From Calliopsis andreniformis (taxonomy: Eukaryota > Arthropoda > Insecta > Hymenoptera > Andrenidae): DNA of 64,000 bases. The notes under the pieces are model-generated. The model did no database searches, had not been told where the DNA came from, and was given only the letters and a program-made list of their open reading frames with translations. The DNA lies in NCBI RefSeq assembly GCF_051401765.1, contig NW_027480506.1:1116001-1180000 (forward strand), written 5' to 3'. Below, piece after piece: positions 1-12,953 of this stretch. The translations under genes and the position numbers were made by a program. The first letter of the stretch is position 1, and the number at the start of each line of letters is the position of its first letter.

Positions 1-991
1 GATTGAGGATTGAGGATTGAGTATTGTAGATTGAGGATTGATGATTGAGGATTGACGATTGAGGATTGAGGATTAGGAATTGAGGATTGAGGACTGAAGA
101 CTGTATATTGATGATTGAAGATTGAGGATTGAGGATTGAGTGTTGTGGATTGAGGACGAGGACTGAGGGTTGAGTATTGATGTCTGAGGTCTGAGGATTG
201 AGGATTGAGGATTGAGAATTGAGGATTGAGGATTGAGCATTGAGGATTGAAGATTGTGGATTGTGGATTGAGGATTGAGGTTTGAGGACTGAAGATTGTA
301 TATTGATGATTGAAGATTGAGGATTGAGGATTGAGTGTTGTGGATTGAGGACGAGGAATGAGGGTTGAGTATCGATGTCTGAGGTCTGAGGATTGAGGAT
401 TGAGGATTGAGAATTGAGGTTTGAGGATTGAGGATTGAGGATTGAGGATTGAGTATTGAGGATTGAATATTGAGGATTGAGGATTGAGGATTGAGTATTG
501 AGAATGAGGGCTGAGGGTTGAGGATACATGTTTGAGTATAGAATCCTGAGAATTCAGGATATTCTGTTGAGCATTGAGAATTGAGGATTGATGGTTGAGT
601 ATTGAGGATTGAGGATTGAGGATTGAGGATTGAGGATTGAGTATTGAAGATTGAGGATTGATGATTGAGGATTGAGGATTGAGGATTGAGGATTGAGAAC
701 TGAGCATTGAGGACTGAAGATTGTATATTGATGATTGAAGATTGAGGATTGAGGATTGAGTGTTGTGGATTGAGGACGAGGACTGAGGGCTGAGGGTTGA
801 GGACTGAGGTTTGAGGACTGAGGACTGAGGATTGAGGATTGAGGATTGAGCATTGAAGATTGAGTATTGAGGAGTGACGATCGAGGATTGAGGATTGAGG
901 ATTGAGGATTGAGGATTGAAAGTTGAGGATGAGGGCTGAGGATTGAGGATTGGGAATGAGGGCTGAGGGTTGGATATTCAGGTTTGAGTAT
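1..991 (+). repeat. partial macro-unit U0
   Basis: The left edge of the window. Bases 1 to about 785 match 1059 to about 1843 at a constant offset of 1058, including hairpin 540 against hairpin 1598. After about 785 the sequence switches to the tail seen at the end of other macro-units, with clustered GGG runs leading into the H1 hairpin at 992. Compared with other unit ends it lacks marker D and the last B block, so it is a shortened or recombined unit end. Confidence 0.8.
540..565 (+). other. H2-type hairpin element
   Basis: 26-nt imperfect inverted repeat: left arm AGAATCCTGA, loop GAAT, right arm TCAGG, a 2-nt AT bulge, then ATTCT. Ten base pairs can form. The loop and right arm create GAATTC (EcoRI) at 550-555. 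It is preceded by GATACATGTTTGAGTAT and followed by GTTGAGCATTG, the H2 context. Confidence 0.85.
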
Positions 992-1017
992 AGAATCCTG
1001 AGAATTCAGGATATTCT
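992..1017 (+). other. H1-type hairpin element, start of U1
   Basis: Same 26-nt stem-loop, but in the H1 context: preceded by GGTTGGATATTCAGG and followed by ATTGAGCATTG. GGG runs at 933, 952, 960 and 967 precede it, fewer than at other H1 sites. Confidence 0.87.
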
Positions 1018-1597
1018 ATTGAGCATTGAGAATTGAGGATTGATGGTTGAGTATTGAGGATTGAGGATTGAGGATTGAGTATTGTAGATTGAGGATTGAT
1101 GATTGAGGATTGACGATTGAGGATTGAGGATTAGGAATTGAGGATTGAGGACTGAAGACTGTATATTGATGATTGAAGATTGAGGATTGAGGTTTGAGTG
1201 TTGTGGATTGAGGACGAGGACTGAGTGTTGAGTATTGATGTCTGAGGTCTGAGGATTGAGGATTGAGGATTGAGAATTGAAGATTGAGGATTGAGCATTG
1301 AGGATTGAAGATTGTGGATTGTGGATTGAGGATTGAGGTTTGAGGACTGAAGATTGTATATTGATGATTGAAGATTGAGGATTGAGGATTGAGTGTTGTG
1401 GATTGAGGACGAGGACTGAGGGTTGAGTATTGATGTCTGAGGTCTGAGGATTGAGGATTGAGGATTGAGAATTGAGGTTTGAGGATTGAGGATTGAGGAT
1501 TGAGGATTGAGTATTGAGGATTGAATATTGAGGATGGAGGATTGAGGATTGAGGATTGAGAATGAGGGCTGAGGGTTGAGGATACATGTTTGAGTAT

Positions 1598-1623
1598 AGA
1601 ATCCTGAGAATTCAGGATATTCT
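1598..1623 (+). other. H2-type hairpin element
   Basis: Intact stem-loop 606 bp after the H1 at 992, and 1058 bp after the copy at 540. Confidence 0.85.
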
Positions 1624-3616
1624 GTTGAGCATTGAGAATTGAGGATTGATGGTTGAGTATTGAGGATTGAGGATTGAGGATTGAGGATTGAGGATTGAGT
1701 ATTGAAGATTGAGGATTGATGATTGAGGATTGAGGATTGAGGATTGAGGATTGAGAACTGAGGATTGAGGACTGAAGATTGTATATTGATGATTGAAGAT
1801 TGAGGATTGAGGATTGAGTGTTGTGGATTGAGGACGAGGACTGAGGGTTGAGCATTGATGTCTGAGGTCTGGGGATCGAGGATTGAGGATTGAGAATTGA
1901 GGATTGAGGATTGAGTATTGAGGATTGAAGATTGAGGATTGTGGATTGAGGATTGAGGATTGAGGACTGAAGATTTTATATTGATGATTGAAGATTGAGC
2001 ATTGAGGATTGAGTGTTGTGGATTGAGGACGAGGACTGAGGGTTGAGTATTGATGTCTGAGGTCTGAGGATTGAGGATCGAGGATTGAGAATTCAGGATT
2101 GAGGATTGAGTATTGAGGACTGAAGATTGAGGATTGAAGATTGAGGATTGAGTATTGAGGATTGAATATTGAGAATTGAGGATTGAGGATTGAGGATTGA
2201 GGATTGACGATGAGGGCTGAGGGTTGAGGATTGAGGTTTGAGGACTGAGGACTGAGGATTGAGGATTGAGAATTGAGGATTCAGGATTGAGGATTGAAGA
2301 TTGAGGATTGGGTATTGAGGAGTGAAGAATGAGGATTGAGGATTGAGGATTGAGGATTGAGGATTGAGGATTGAGGATTGGAGATTGAGGATTGAGTACT
2401 GAGGATTGAAGAATGAGGAATGAGGACTGAGGATTGAGGATTGAGGATTGAAGATTGAGTATTGAGGATTGAAGATTGACGATTGAGGATTGAGGATTGA
2501 ACATTGAGGCCTGAGTGTTGAGGGTTGAGTGATGAGAATTGATGTTTGTGGATAGAGGTTTGAAGATTGCAGATTGAGTATTGAGTCTTGAAAGCTGTGA
2601 ATTGAGGATATTCTATTGAGGATTGAGGATTGACAATTGATTGTTGAGGACTGAGGGCCGAAGATTGAGGATTCAGGATTGAGGATTCAGAGTTGTGGTT
2701 TGAGGACTGAGGATTGAGGATTGAAGATTGAGTATTGAGGATTGAAGATTGAGGATTGAGGATTGAAGATTGAGTATTGAGGATTGAAGACTGACGGTTG
2801 AGGATTGAGGACTGACGATTGAAGATTGACGATTGAGGATTGAGGATTGAGGATTGAGGATTGAAGATTGAGGATTGGGGACTGAGTGTTGAGGGTTGAG
2901 TGATGAGAATTGATGTTTGTGGATAGAGATTTGAAGACTGCAAATTGAGTATTACGTATTGAAAACTATGAACTGAGGATATTCTATTGAGGATTGAGGA
3001 TTGGCAACTGATTGTTGAGGACTGAGTGCTGAAGATTGAGGATTCAGGATTGAGGATTCAGGATTGTTGTTTGAGGACTGAGGATTGAGGATTGAGGATT
3101 GAGGATTGAGGATTGAGGATTGAGGATTGAAGATTGAGGATTGTGTATCGCGGATTGAACATTGAGGATTGAGGATTGAGGATTGAGGATTGAGGATTGA
3201 GGATTGAGGATTGAGGATTGAGGATTGAAGGTTGAGGATTGGGGATTGAGGAGTGACGATTGAGGATTGAGGATTGAGGATTGAACATTGAGTATTGAGG
3301 ATTGCAGACTGACGATTGAGGATTGATGATTGAAGGTTGAGGATTGAGGATTGAAGATTGAGTATTGAGGATTGAAGATTGTGGGTTGACGATTGAGGAT
3401 TGAGTATTGAGGAATGAAGATTGAGGATTGAGGATTGAGGATTGAGGATTGAGGATTGATGATTGAGTATTGAGGATTGAGGATTTAGAGTTGAGGTTTG
3501 AGGATTGAGGATTGAGGATTGAGGATTGAGTATTTAGGATTGAATATTGAGGATTGAGGATTGAGGATTGAGGATTGAGAATGAGGGCTGAGGGTTGAGG
3601 ATACATGTTTCAGTAT

Positions 3617-3642
3617 AGAATCCTGAGAATTCAGGATATTCT
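3617..3642 (+). other. H2-type hairpin element
   Basis: Intact stem-loop. The upstream flank has TTTCAGTAT where all other H2 copies have TTTGAGTAT. Confidence 0.85.
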
Positions 3643-6600
3643 GTTGAGCATTGAGAATTGAGTATTGGTGGTTGAGTATTGAGGATTGAGGATTGAGGAT
3701 TGAGGATTGAGGATTGAGTATTGAAGATTGAGGATTGATGATTGAGGATTGAGGATTGGGGATTGAGGATTGAGAATTGAGGATTGAGGACTGAAGATTG
3801 TATATTGATGATTGAAGATTGAGGATTGAGGATTGAGTGTTGTGGATTGAGGACGAGGACTGAGGGTTGAGCATTGATGTCTGAGGTCTGAGGATCGAGG
3901 ATTGAGGATTGAGAATTGAGGATTGAGGATTGAGTATTGAGGATTGAAGATTGAGGATTGTGGATTGAGGATTAAGGATTGAGGACTGAAGATTGAGGAT
4001 TGAAGATTGAGGATTGAGTATTGAGGATTGAATATAGAGGATTGAGGATTGAGGATTGAGGATTGAGGATTGACGATGAGGTCTGAGTGTTGAGGATTGA
4101 GGTTTGAGGACTGAGGACTGAGGATTGAGGATTGAGAATTGAGGATTCAGGATTGAGGATTGAAGATTGAGGATTGGGTATTGAGGATTGAAGAATGAGG
4201 ATTGAGGATTGAGGATTGAGGATTGAGGATTGAGGATTGAGGATTGGAGATTGAGGGTTGAGTACTGAGGATTGAAGAATGAGGAATGAGGACTGAGGAT
4301 TGAGGATTGAGGATTGAAGATTGAGTATTGAGGATTGAAGATTGACGATTGAGGATTGAGGATTGAGGATTGAGGATTGAACGTTGAGGACTGAGTGTTG
4401 AGGGTTGAGTGATGAGAATTGATGTTTGTGGATAGAGGTTTGAAGATTGCAGATTGAGTATTGCGTCTTGAAAGCTGTGAATTGAGGATATTCTATTGAG
4501 GATTGAGGATTGACAATTGATTGTTGAGGACTGAGGGCCGAAGATTGAGGATTCAGGATTGAGGATTCAGAGTTGAGGTTTGAGGACTGAGGATTGAGGA
4601 TTGAAGATTGAGTATTGAGTATTGAAGATTGAGGATTGAGGATAGAAGATTGAGTATTGAGGATTGAAGACTGACGGTTGAGGATTGAGGACTGAGGATT
4701 GAGGATTGAGGACTGACGATTGAAGATTGACGATTGAGGATTGAGGATTGAGGATTGAGGATTGAAGATTGAGGATTGGGGACTGAGTGTCGAGGGTTGA
4801 GTGATGAGAATTGATGTTTGTGGATAGAGATTTGAAGATTGCAAATTGAGTATTACGTATTGAAAACTATGAACTGAGGATATTCTATTGAGGATTGAGG
4901 ATTGACGGCTGACTGTTGAGGTCTGAGGTCTGAAGATTGAGGATTCAGGTTTGAGGATACAGGATTGAGGTTTGAGGACTGAGGATTGAGGATTGAGGAC
5001 TGAGGACTGAGCATTGAGGATTGAGGATTGAAGACTGAGGATTGAGGATTGAGGACGTGGGCTGAGGGTTGAGGATTGAGGTTTGAGGACTGAGGATTGA
5101 GGATTGAAGATTGAGTATTGAGGATTGAAGATTGAGGATTGAGGATTGAAGATTGAGTATTGAGGATTGAAGACTGACGGTTGAGGATTGAGGACTGAGG
5201 ATTGAGGATTGAGGATTGACGATTGAAGATTGAAGATTGAGGATTGTGGATTGAGGATTGAGGATTGAGGACTGAAGATTGTATATTGATGATTGAAGAT
5301 TGAGCATTGAGGATTGAGTGTTGTGGATTGAGGACGAGGACTGAGGGTTGAGTATTGATGTCTGAGGTCTGAGGACTGAGGATGGAGGACTGAGAATTGA
5401 GGATTGAGGTTTGAGTATTGAGGACTGAAGATTGAGGATTGAAGATTGAGGATTGAGTATTGAGGATTGAATATTGAGGATTGAGGATTGAGGATTGAGG
5501 ATTGACGATGAGGGCTGTGGGTTGAGGATTGAGGTTTGAGGACTGAGGACTGAGGATTGAGGATTGAGAATTGAGGATTGAGTATTGAGGATTGAAGATT
5601 GAGGATTGGGTATTGAGGATTGAAGAATGAGGATTGAGTATTGAGGATTGAGGATTGAGTGTTGAGGATTGAAGGTTGAGTATTGAGGGTTTAAGGCTGA
5701 CGACTGAGGATTGAGGATTGAGGATTGAGGATTGAGGATTGAGGATTGAAGATTGAGTATTGAGGATTCAAGATTGAGGATTGAGGATTGAGGATTGAGG
5801 ATTGAGGATTGAATATTGAGGATTGGGGACTGAGTGTTGAGCGTTGAGTGGTGAGAATTGATGTTTGTGGATAGAGATTTGAAGATTGCAGATTGAGTAT
5901 TGAGTATTGAACACTGTGAATTGATGATATTCTATTGAGGATTGAGGATTGACAGCTGTTTGTTGAGGTCTGAGGTCTGAAGATTGAGGATTCAGGATTG
6001 AGGATACAGGATTGAGGTTTGAGGACTGAGGATTGAGGATTGAGGATTGAGGATTGAGGATTGAGGATTGAGGATTGAGGATTGAGGATGAGGGCTGAGG
6101 GTTGAGGATTGAGGTTTGAGGACTGAGGACTGAGGATTGAGGATTGAGAATTAAGGATTGAGTATTGAGGATTGAAGATTGAGGATTGGGTATTGAGGAT
6201 TGAAGAATGAGGATTGAGCATTGAGGATTGAGGATTGAGTGTTGAGGATTGAAGATTGAGTATTGAGGGCTTAAGGCTGACGATTGAGTATTGAGGAATG
6301 AAGATTGAGGATTGGGTATTGAGGATTGAAGAATGAGGATTGAAGATTGAGGATTGAGGATTGAGTGTTGTGGATTGAGGACGAGGACTGTGGGTTGAGT
6401 ATTGATGTCTGAGGTCTGAGGATTGAGGATTGAGGATTGAGAATTGAGGATTGAGGATTGAGTATTGAGGATTGAAGATTGAGGATTGAAGATTGAGGAT
6501 TGAAGATTGAGGATTGAGTATTGAGGATTGAATATTGAGGATTGAGGATTGAGGATTGAGCATTGAGAATGAGGGCTGAAGATTGAGGATTCAGGATTGA

Positions 6601-6903
6601 GGGTTCAGGATTGTGGTTTGAGGACTGAGGATTGAGGATTGAGGATTGAGTGTTGAGGATTGAGGATTGAAGATTGAGTACTGAGGATTGAAGATTGAGG
6701 ATTGAGGATTGAGTATTGAGGATCGAGGATCGAGGATTGAGGATTGAGGATTGAGGATTGACGCTTGAGGATTGAGGTTTGAGGATGGACGATTGAAGAG
6801 AGAGGACTGAGTGTTGGGGTTTGAGTGTTGAGAGTAGATGTTTGAGGATTGAGGTTTTATTATTGAATATTGTGAATTGAGTGAGGAACCATGAGAATTC
6901 AGG

Positions 6904-6919
6904 ATATTCTATAGAATAT
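6904..6919. other. perfect 16-bp palindrome (C block)
   Basis: ATATTCTATAGAATAT equals its own reverse complement. It follows GAACCATGAGAATTCAGG, so an EcoRI site lies 9 bp upstream (6895-6900). It arises where other boundary blocks continue ATTGAGG after GGATATTCT. Confidence 0.9.
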
Positions 6920-8803
6920 TGAGAATTGAGGATTGATGGTTGAGTATTGAGGATTGATGGTTTGGGTTGGGGATTGAGGGTTGTGGATTGAGGACGAGGA
7001 CTGAGGGTTGAGTATTGATGTTTGAGGTCTGAGGATTGCGGATTGAGGATTGTGAATAGAGGATTGAGGATTGTGAATAGAGGATTGAGGATTGAGGATT
7101 GAAGATTGAGGATAGGGTATTGAGGATTGAAAAATGAGGATTCAGGATTGAGGATTGAGTATTGAGTATCGAAGATTGAGTATTGAGGATTGAGGATTGG
7201 GGATTGAGTGTTGAGTGCCGAAGATTGAGTATTGAGGGTTGAAGACTGACGATTGAGGATTGAGGATTGAGGATTGAGGATTGAGGATTGAGGATTGAGG
7301 ATTGAACACTGAGGATTGAGGATTGAGTGTGAGGGCTGAGGGTTGAGGATTGAGGTTTGAGGACTGAGGACTGAGGATCGAGGATTGAGAGTTGAGGATT
7401 GAGGACAGAGGATTGAAGATTGAGGATTGGGTATTGAGGATTGAAGAATGAGGATTGAGGATTGAGGATTGAGGATTGAGGATTGAAGATTGAGTATTGA
7501 GGATTGAAGACTGACGATTGAGGACTGAGGATTGAGGATTGAGTATTGAGGATTGAAGATTGAGGATAGGGTATTTAGGATTGATAAATGAGGATTCAGG
7601 ATTGAGGATTGAGTATTGAGTATCGAAGATTGAGTATTGAGGATTGAGGATTGAGTGTTGAGGATTGAAGATTGAGTATTGAGGGTTTAAGGCTGACGAC
7701 TGAGGATTGAGGATTGAGGATTGAGGATTGAGGATTGAGGATTGAAGATTGAGGATTGGGGACTGAGTGTTGAGGGTTGAGTGGTGAGAATTGATGTTTG
7801 TGGATAGAGATTTGGAGATTGCAGATTGAGTATTGAGAATTGAAAACTGTGAATTGATGATATTGACAGCTGTTTGTTGAGGTCTGTGGTCTGAAGATTG
7901 AGGATTCAGGATTGAGGATACATGATTGAGGTTTGAGGACTGAGGATTGAGGATTGACGATTGAGGATTGAGGATTGAGGATTGAGGATTGAGGATTGAG
8001 GATGAGGGCTGAGGGTTGAGGATTGAGGTTTGAGGACTGAGGACTGAGGATTGAGGATTGAGAATTAAGGATTGATTATTGAGGATTGAAGATTGAGGAT
8101 TGGGTATTGAGGATTGAAGAATGAGGATTGAGCATTGAGGATTGAGGATTGTGTGTTGAGGATTGAAGATTGAGTATTGAGGGCTTAAGACTGACGATTG
8201 AGTATTGAGGAATGAAGATTGAGGATTGGGTATTGAGGATTGAAGAATGAGGATTGAAGATTGAGGATTGAGGATTGAGTGTTGTGGATTGAAGACGAGG
8301 ACTGTGGGTTGGGTATTGATGTCTGAGGTCTGAGGATTGAGGATTGAGGATTGAGAACTGAGGATTGAGGATTGAGTATTGAGGATTGAAGATTGAGGAT
8401 TGAAGATTGAGGATTGAGTATTGAGGATTGAATATTGAGGATTGAGGATTGAGGATTGAGGATTGAGAATGAGGGCTGAAGATTGAGGATTCAGGATTGA
8501 GGATTCAGGATTGTGGTTTGAGGACTGAGGATTGAGTATTGAGGATTGAGGGTTGAGGATTGAGGATTGAAGATTGAGTACTGAGGATTGAAGATTGAGG
8601 ATTGAGGATTGAGTATTGAGGATCGAGGATCGAGGATTGAGGATTGAGGATTGAGGATTGACGCTTGAGGATTGAGGTTTGAGGATGGACGATTGAAGAG
8701 AGAGGACTGAGTGTTGGGGTTTGAGTGTTGAGAGTAGATGTTTGAGGATTGAGGTTTGATTATTGAATATTGTGAATTGAGTGAGGAACCATGAGAATTC
8801 AGG

Positions 8804-8819
8804 ATATTCTATAGAATAT
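8804..8819. other. perfect 16-bp palindrome (C block)
   Basis: Identical palindrome, 1900 bp after the one at 6904 and 382 bp before marker D at 9186. Confidence 0.9.
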
Positions 8820-9185
8820 TGAGAATTGAGGATTGATGGTTGAGTATTGAGGATTGATGGTTTGGGTTGGGGATTGAGGGTTGTGGATTGAGGACGAGGA
8901 CTGAGGGTTGAGTATTGATGTTTGAGGTCTGAGGATTGAGGATTGAGGATTGTGAATAGAGGATTGAGGATTGAGGATTGAAGATTGAGGATAGGGTATT
9001 GAGGATTGAAAAATGAGGATTCAGGATTGAGGATTGAGTGTTGAGGATTGAAGATTGAGTATTGAGGGTTTAAGGCTGACGACTGAGGATTGAGGATTGA
9101 GGATTGAGGATTGAGGATTGAGGATTGAAGATTGAGTATTGAGGATTCAAGATTGAGGATTAAGGATTGAGGATTGGGGATTGAG

Positions 9186-9210
9186 GATCTAGGATTGGAG
9201 ATTGATTATT
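9186..9210 (+). repeat. D marker block
   Basis: Starts GATCTAGGATTGGAG and continues ATTGATTATTGAGG, a combination found once per macro-unit. It lies 1110 bp before the H1 at 10296. Confidence 0.8.
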
Positions 9211-10295
9211 GAGGATTGAAGATTGAGGGTTGAGGATTGAGGATTGAGTATTGATAATTGAGGTTTGAGGATGAGGAATGAGGGTTGAGGATTAAGGATT
9301 GAGGATTGAGGATTGAGGATTGAGGATTGAGGATTGAGGATTGAGGATTGAGGATGAGGGCTGAGGGTTGAGGATTGAGGTTTGAGGACTGAGGACAGAG
9401 GATTGAGGATTGAGAATTAAGCACTGAGTATTGAGGATTGAAGATTGAGGATTGGGTATTGAGGATTGCAGAATGAGGATTGAGCATTGAGGATTGAGTA
9501 TTGAGTGTTGAGGATTGAAGATTGAGTATTGAGGGCTTAAGACTGACGATTGAGTATTGAGGAATGAAGATTGAGGATTGGGTATTGAGGATTGAAGAAT
9601 GAGGATTGAGGGTTGAGGATTGAGGATTGAGTGCCGAGGAATGAAGATTGAGTATTGAGGGTTTAAGACTGACGATTGAGGATTGAGGATTGAGGATTGA
9701 GGATTGAGGATTGAGGATTGAAGGTTGAGGATTGAGGATTGAGGATTGAGTATTGAAGATTGAGGATTCAAGATTCAGTATTGAGGATTGAAGATTGGGA
9801 ACTGAGGATTGAGGATTCAACATTGAGGACTGAGTGTTGAGTGTTGAGTGATGAGAATTGATGTTTGTGGATAGAGATTTGAAGATTGCAGATTGAGTAT
9901 TAAGCATTGAAAACTTTGAATTGAGGATATTCTATTGAGGTTTGAGGATGGACAACTGATTGTTGAGGACTGAGGTCTGAAGATTGAGGATTCAGGATTG
10001 AGGATTCAGAATTGAGGTTTGAGGACTAAGGATTGAGGATTGAAGACTGAGGATTGAGGATTGGGGATGAGGGCTGAGGGTTGAGGATTGAGGTTTGAGG
10101 ACTGAGGACTGAGGATTGAGGATTGAGGATTGAGGATTGAAGATTGAGTATTGAGGATTGAAGATCGAGGATTGAGGATTGAGGATTGAGGATTGAGGAT
10201 TGAAAGTTGAGTATGAGGGCTGAGGATTGAGGATTGAGAATGAGGGCTGAGGGTTGAGAATGAGGGCTGAGGGTTGGATATTCAGGTTTGAGTAT

Positions 10296-10321
10296 AGAAT
10301 CCTGAGAATTCAGGATATTCT
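10296..10321 (+). other. H1-type hairpin element, start of U2
   Basis: Intact stem-loop. GGG runs at 10217, 10244, 10251, 10264 and 10271 lie just upstream, with loops of 4, 10 and 4 nt between the last four. Confidence 0.87.
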
Positions 10322-10901
10322 ATTGAGCATTGAGAATTGAGGATTGATGGTTGAGTATTGAGGATTGAGGATTGAGGATTGAGTATTGTAGATTGAGGAT
10401 TGATGATTGAGGATTGACGATTGAGGATTGAGGATTAGGAATTGAGGATTGAGGACTGAAGACTGTATATTGATGATTGAAGGTTGAGGATTGAGGATTG
10501 AGTGTTGTGGATTGAGGACGAGGACTGAGGGTTGAGTATTGATGTCTGAGGTCTGACGATTGAGGATTGAGGATTGAGAATTGAGGATTGAGGATTGAGC
10601 ATTGAGGATTGAAGATTGTGGATTGTGGATTGAGGATTGAGGTTTGAGGACTGAAGATTGTATATTGATGATTGAAGATTGAGGATTGAGGATTGAGTGT
10701 TGTGGATTGAGGACGAGGACTGAGGGTTGAGTATTGATGTCTGAGGTCTGAGGATTGAGGATTGAGGATTGAGAATTGAGGTTTGAGGATTGAGGATTGA
10801 GGATTGAGGATTGAGTATTGAGGATTGAATATTGAGGATGGAGGATTGAGGATTGAGGATTGAGAATGAGGGCTGAGGGTTGAGGATACATGTTTGAGTA
10901 T

Positions 10902-10927
10902 AGAATCCTGAGAATTCAGGATATTCT
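10902..10927 (+). other. H2-type hairpin element
   Basis: Intact stem-loop, 606 bp after the H1 at 10296. Confidence 0.85.
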
Positions 10928-12927
10928 GTTGAGCATTGAGAATTGAGGATTGATGGTTGAGTATTGAGGATTGAGGATTGAGGATTGAGGATTGAGGATT
11001 GAGTATTGAAGATTGAGGATTGATGATTGAGGATTGAGGATTGAGGATTGAGGATTGAGAACTGAGGATTGAGGACTGAAGATTGTATATTGATGATTGA
11101 AGATTGAGGATTGAGGATTGAGTGTTGTGGATTGAGGACGAGGACTGAGGGTTGAGCATTGATGTCTGAGGTCTGGGGATCGAGGATTGAGGATTGAGAA
11201 TTGAGGATTGAGGATTGAGTATTGAGGATTGAAGATTGAGGATTGTGGATTGAGGATTGAGGATTGAGGACTGAAGATTGTATATTGATGATTGAAGATT
11301 GAGCATTGAGGATTGAGTGTTGTGGATTGAGGACGAGGACTGAGGGTTGAGTATTGATGTCTGAGGTCTGAGGATTGAGGATCGAGGATTGAGAATTCAG
11401 GATTGAGGATTGAGTATTGAGGACTGAAGATTGAGGATTGAAGATTGAGGATTGAGTATTGAGGATTGAATATTGAGAATTGATGATTGAGGATTGAGGA
11501 TTGAGGATTGACGATGAGGGCTGAGGGTTGAGGATTGAGGTTTGAGGACTGAGGACTGAGGATTGAGGATTGAGAATTGAGGATTCAGGATTGAGGATTG
11601 AAGATTGAGGATTGGGTATTGAGGAGTGAAGAATGAGGATTGAGGATTGAGGATTGAGGATTGAGGATTGAGGATTGAGGATTGGAGATTGAGGATTGAG
11701 TACTGAGGATTGAAGAATGAGGAATGAGGACTGAGGATTGAGGATTGAGGATTGAAGATTGAGTATTGAGGATTGAAGATTGACGATTGAGGATTGAGGA
11801 TTGAACATTGAGGCCTGAGTGTTGAGGGTTGAGTGATGAGAATTGATGTTTGTGGATAGAGGTTTGAAGATTGCAGATTGAGTATTGAGTCTTGAAAGCT
11901 GTGAATTGAGGATATTCTATTGAGGATTGAGGATTGACAATTGATTGTTGAGGACTGAGGGCCGAAGATTGAGGATTCAGGATTGAGGATTCAGAGTTGT
12001 GGTTTGAGGACTGAGGATTGAGGATTGAAGATTGAGTATTGAGGATTGAAGATTGAGGATTGAGGATTGAAGATTGAGTATTGAGGATTGAAGACTGACG
12101 GTTGAGGATTGAGGACTGACGATTGAAGATTGACGATTGAGGATTGAGGATTGAGGATTGAGGATTGAAGATTGAGGATTGGGGACTGAGTGCTGAGGGT
12201 TGAGTGATGAGAATTGATGTTTGTGGATAGAGATTTGAAGACTGCAAATTGAGTATTACGTATTGAAAACTATGAACTGAGGATATTCTATTGAGGATTG
12301 AGGATTGGCAACTGATTGTTGAGGACTGAGTGCTGAAGATTGAGGATTCAGGATTGAGGATTCAGGATTGTTGTTTGAGGACTGAGGATTGAGGATTGAG
12401 GATTGAGGATTGAGGATTGAGGATTGAGGATTGAAGATTGAGGATTGTGTATCGCGGATTGAACATTGAGGATTGAGGATTGAGGATTGAGGATTGAGGA
12501 TTGAGGATTGAGGATTGAGGATTGAGGATTGAGGATTGAAGGTTGAGGATTGGGGATTGAGGAGTGACGATTGAGGATTGAGGATTGAGGATTGAAGATT
12601 GAGTATTGAGGATTGCAGACTGACGATTGAGGATTGATGATTGAAGGTTGAGGATTGAGGATTGAAGATTGAGTATTGAGGATTGAAGATTGTGGGTTGA
12701 CGATTGAGGATTGAGTATTGAGGAATGAAGATTGAGGATTGAGGATTGAGGATTGAGGATTGAGGATTGATGATTGAGTATTGAGGATTGAGGATTTAGA
12801 GTTGAGGTTTGAGGATTGAGGATTGAGGATTGAGGATTGAGTATTTAGGATTGAATATTGAGGATTGAGGATTGAGGATTGAGGATTGAGAATGAGGGCT
12901 GAGGGTTGAGGATACATGTTTGAGTAT

Positions 12928-12953
12928 AGAATCCTGAGAATTCAGGATATTCT
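12928..12953 (+). other. H2-type hairpin element
   Basis: Intact stem-loop. Counterpart of 3617 at offset 9311, one heptamer more than the offset of flanking markers to its left. Confidence 0.85.

Larger units (their letters stand above)
992..10295 (+). repeat. macro-unit U1 (9304 bp)
   Basis: Runs from one H1 hairpin to the base before the next. Marker order: H1 992, H2 1598, B 2530, B 2901, H2 3617, B 4410, B 4802, B 5849, palindrome C 6904, B with 19-bp deletion 7782, palindrome C 8804, D 9186, B 9849. U2 repeats this order at offsets 9304, 9311 and 9318, so the two copies differ by whole heptamers over more than 7 kb. The H2 at 3617 has a private change (TTTCAGTAT in place of TTTGAGTAT) just before the hairpin. 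Confidence 0.88.

Noticed and set aside
2089..2094. EcoRI site outside a hairpin, also at equivalent places such as 11391-11400 and 59611-59630, as degenerate hairpins
   Set aside because: These are GAGAATTCAGG variants made by one change in GAGAATTGAGG. The flanks lack AGAATCC and ATATTCT, so no stem can form.
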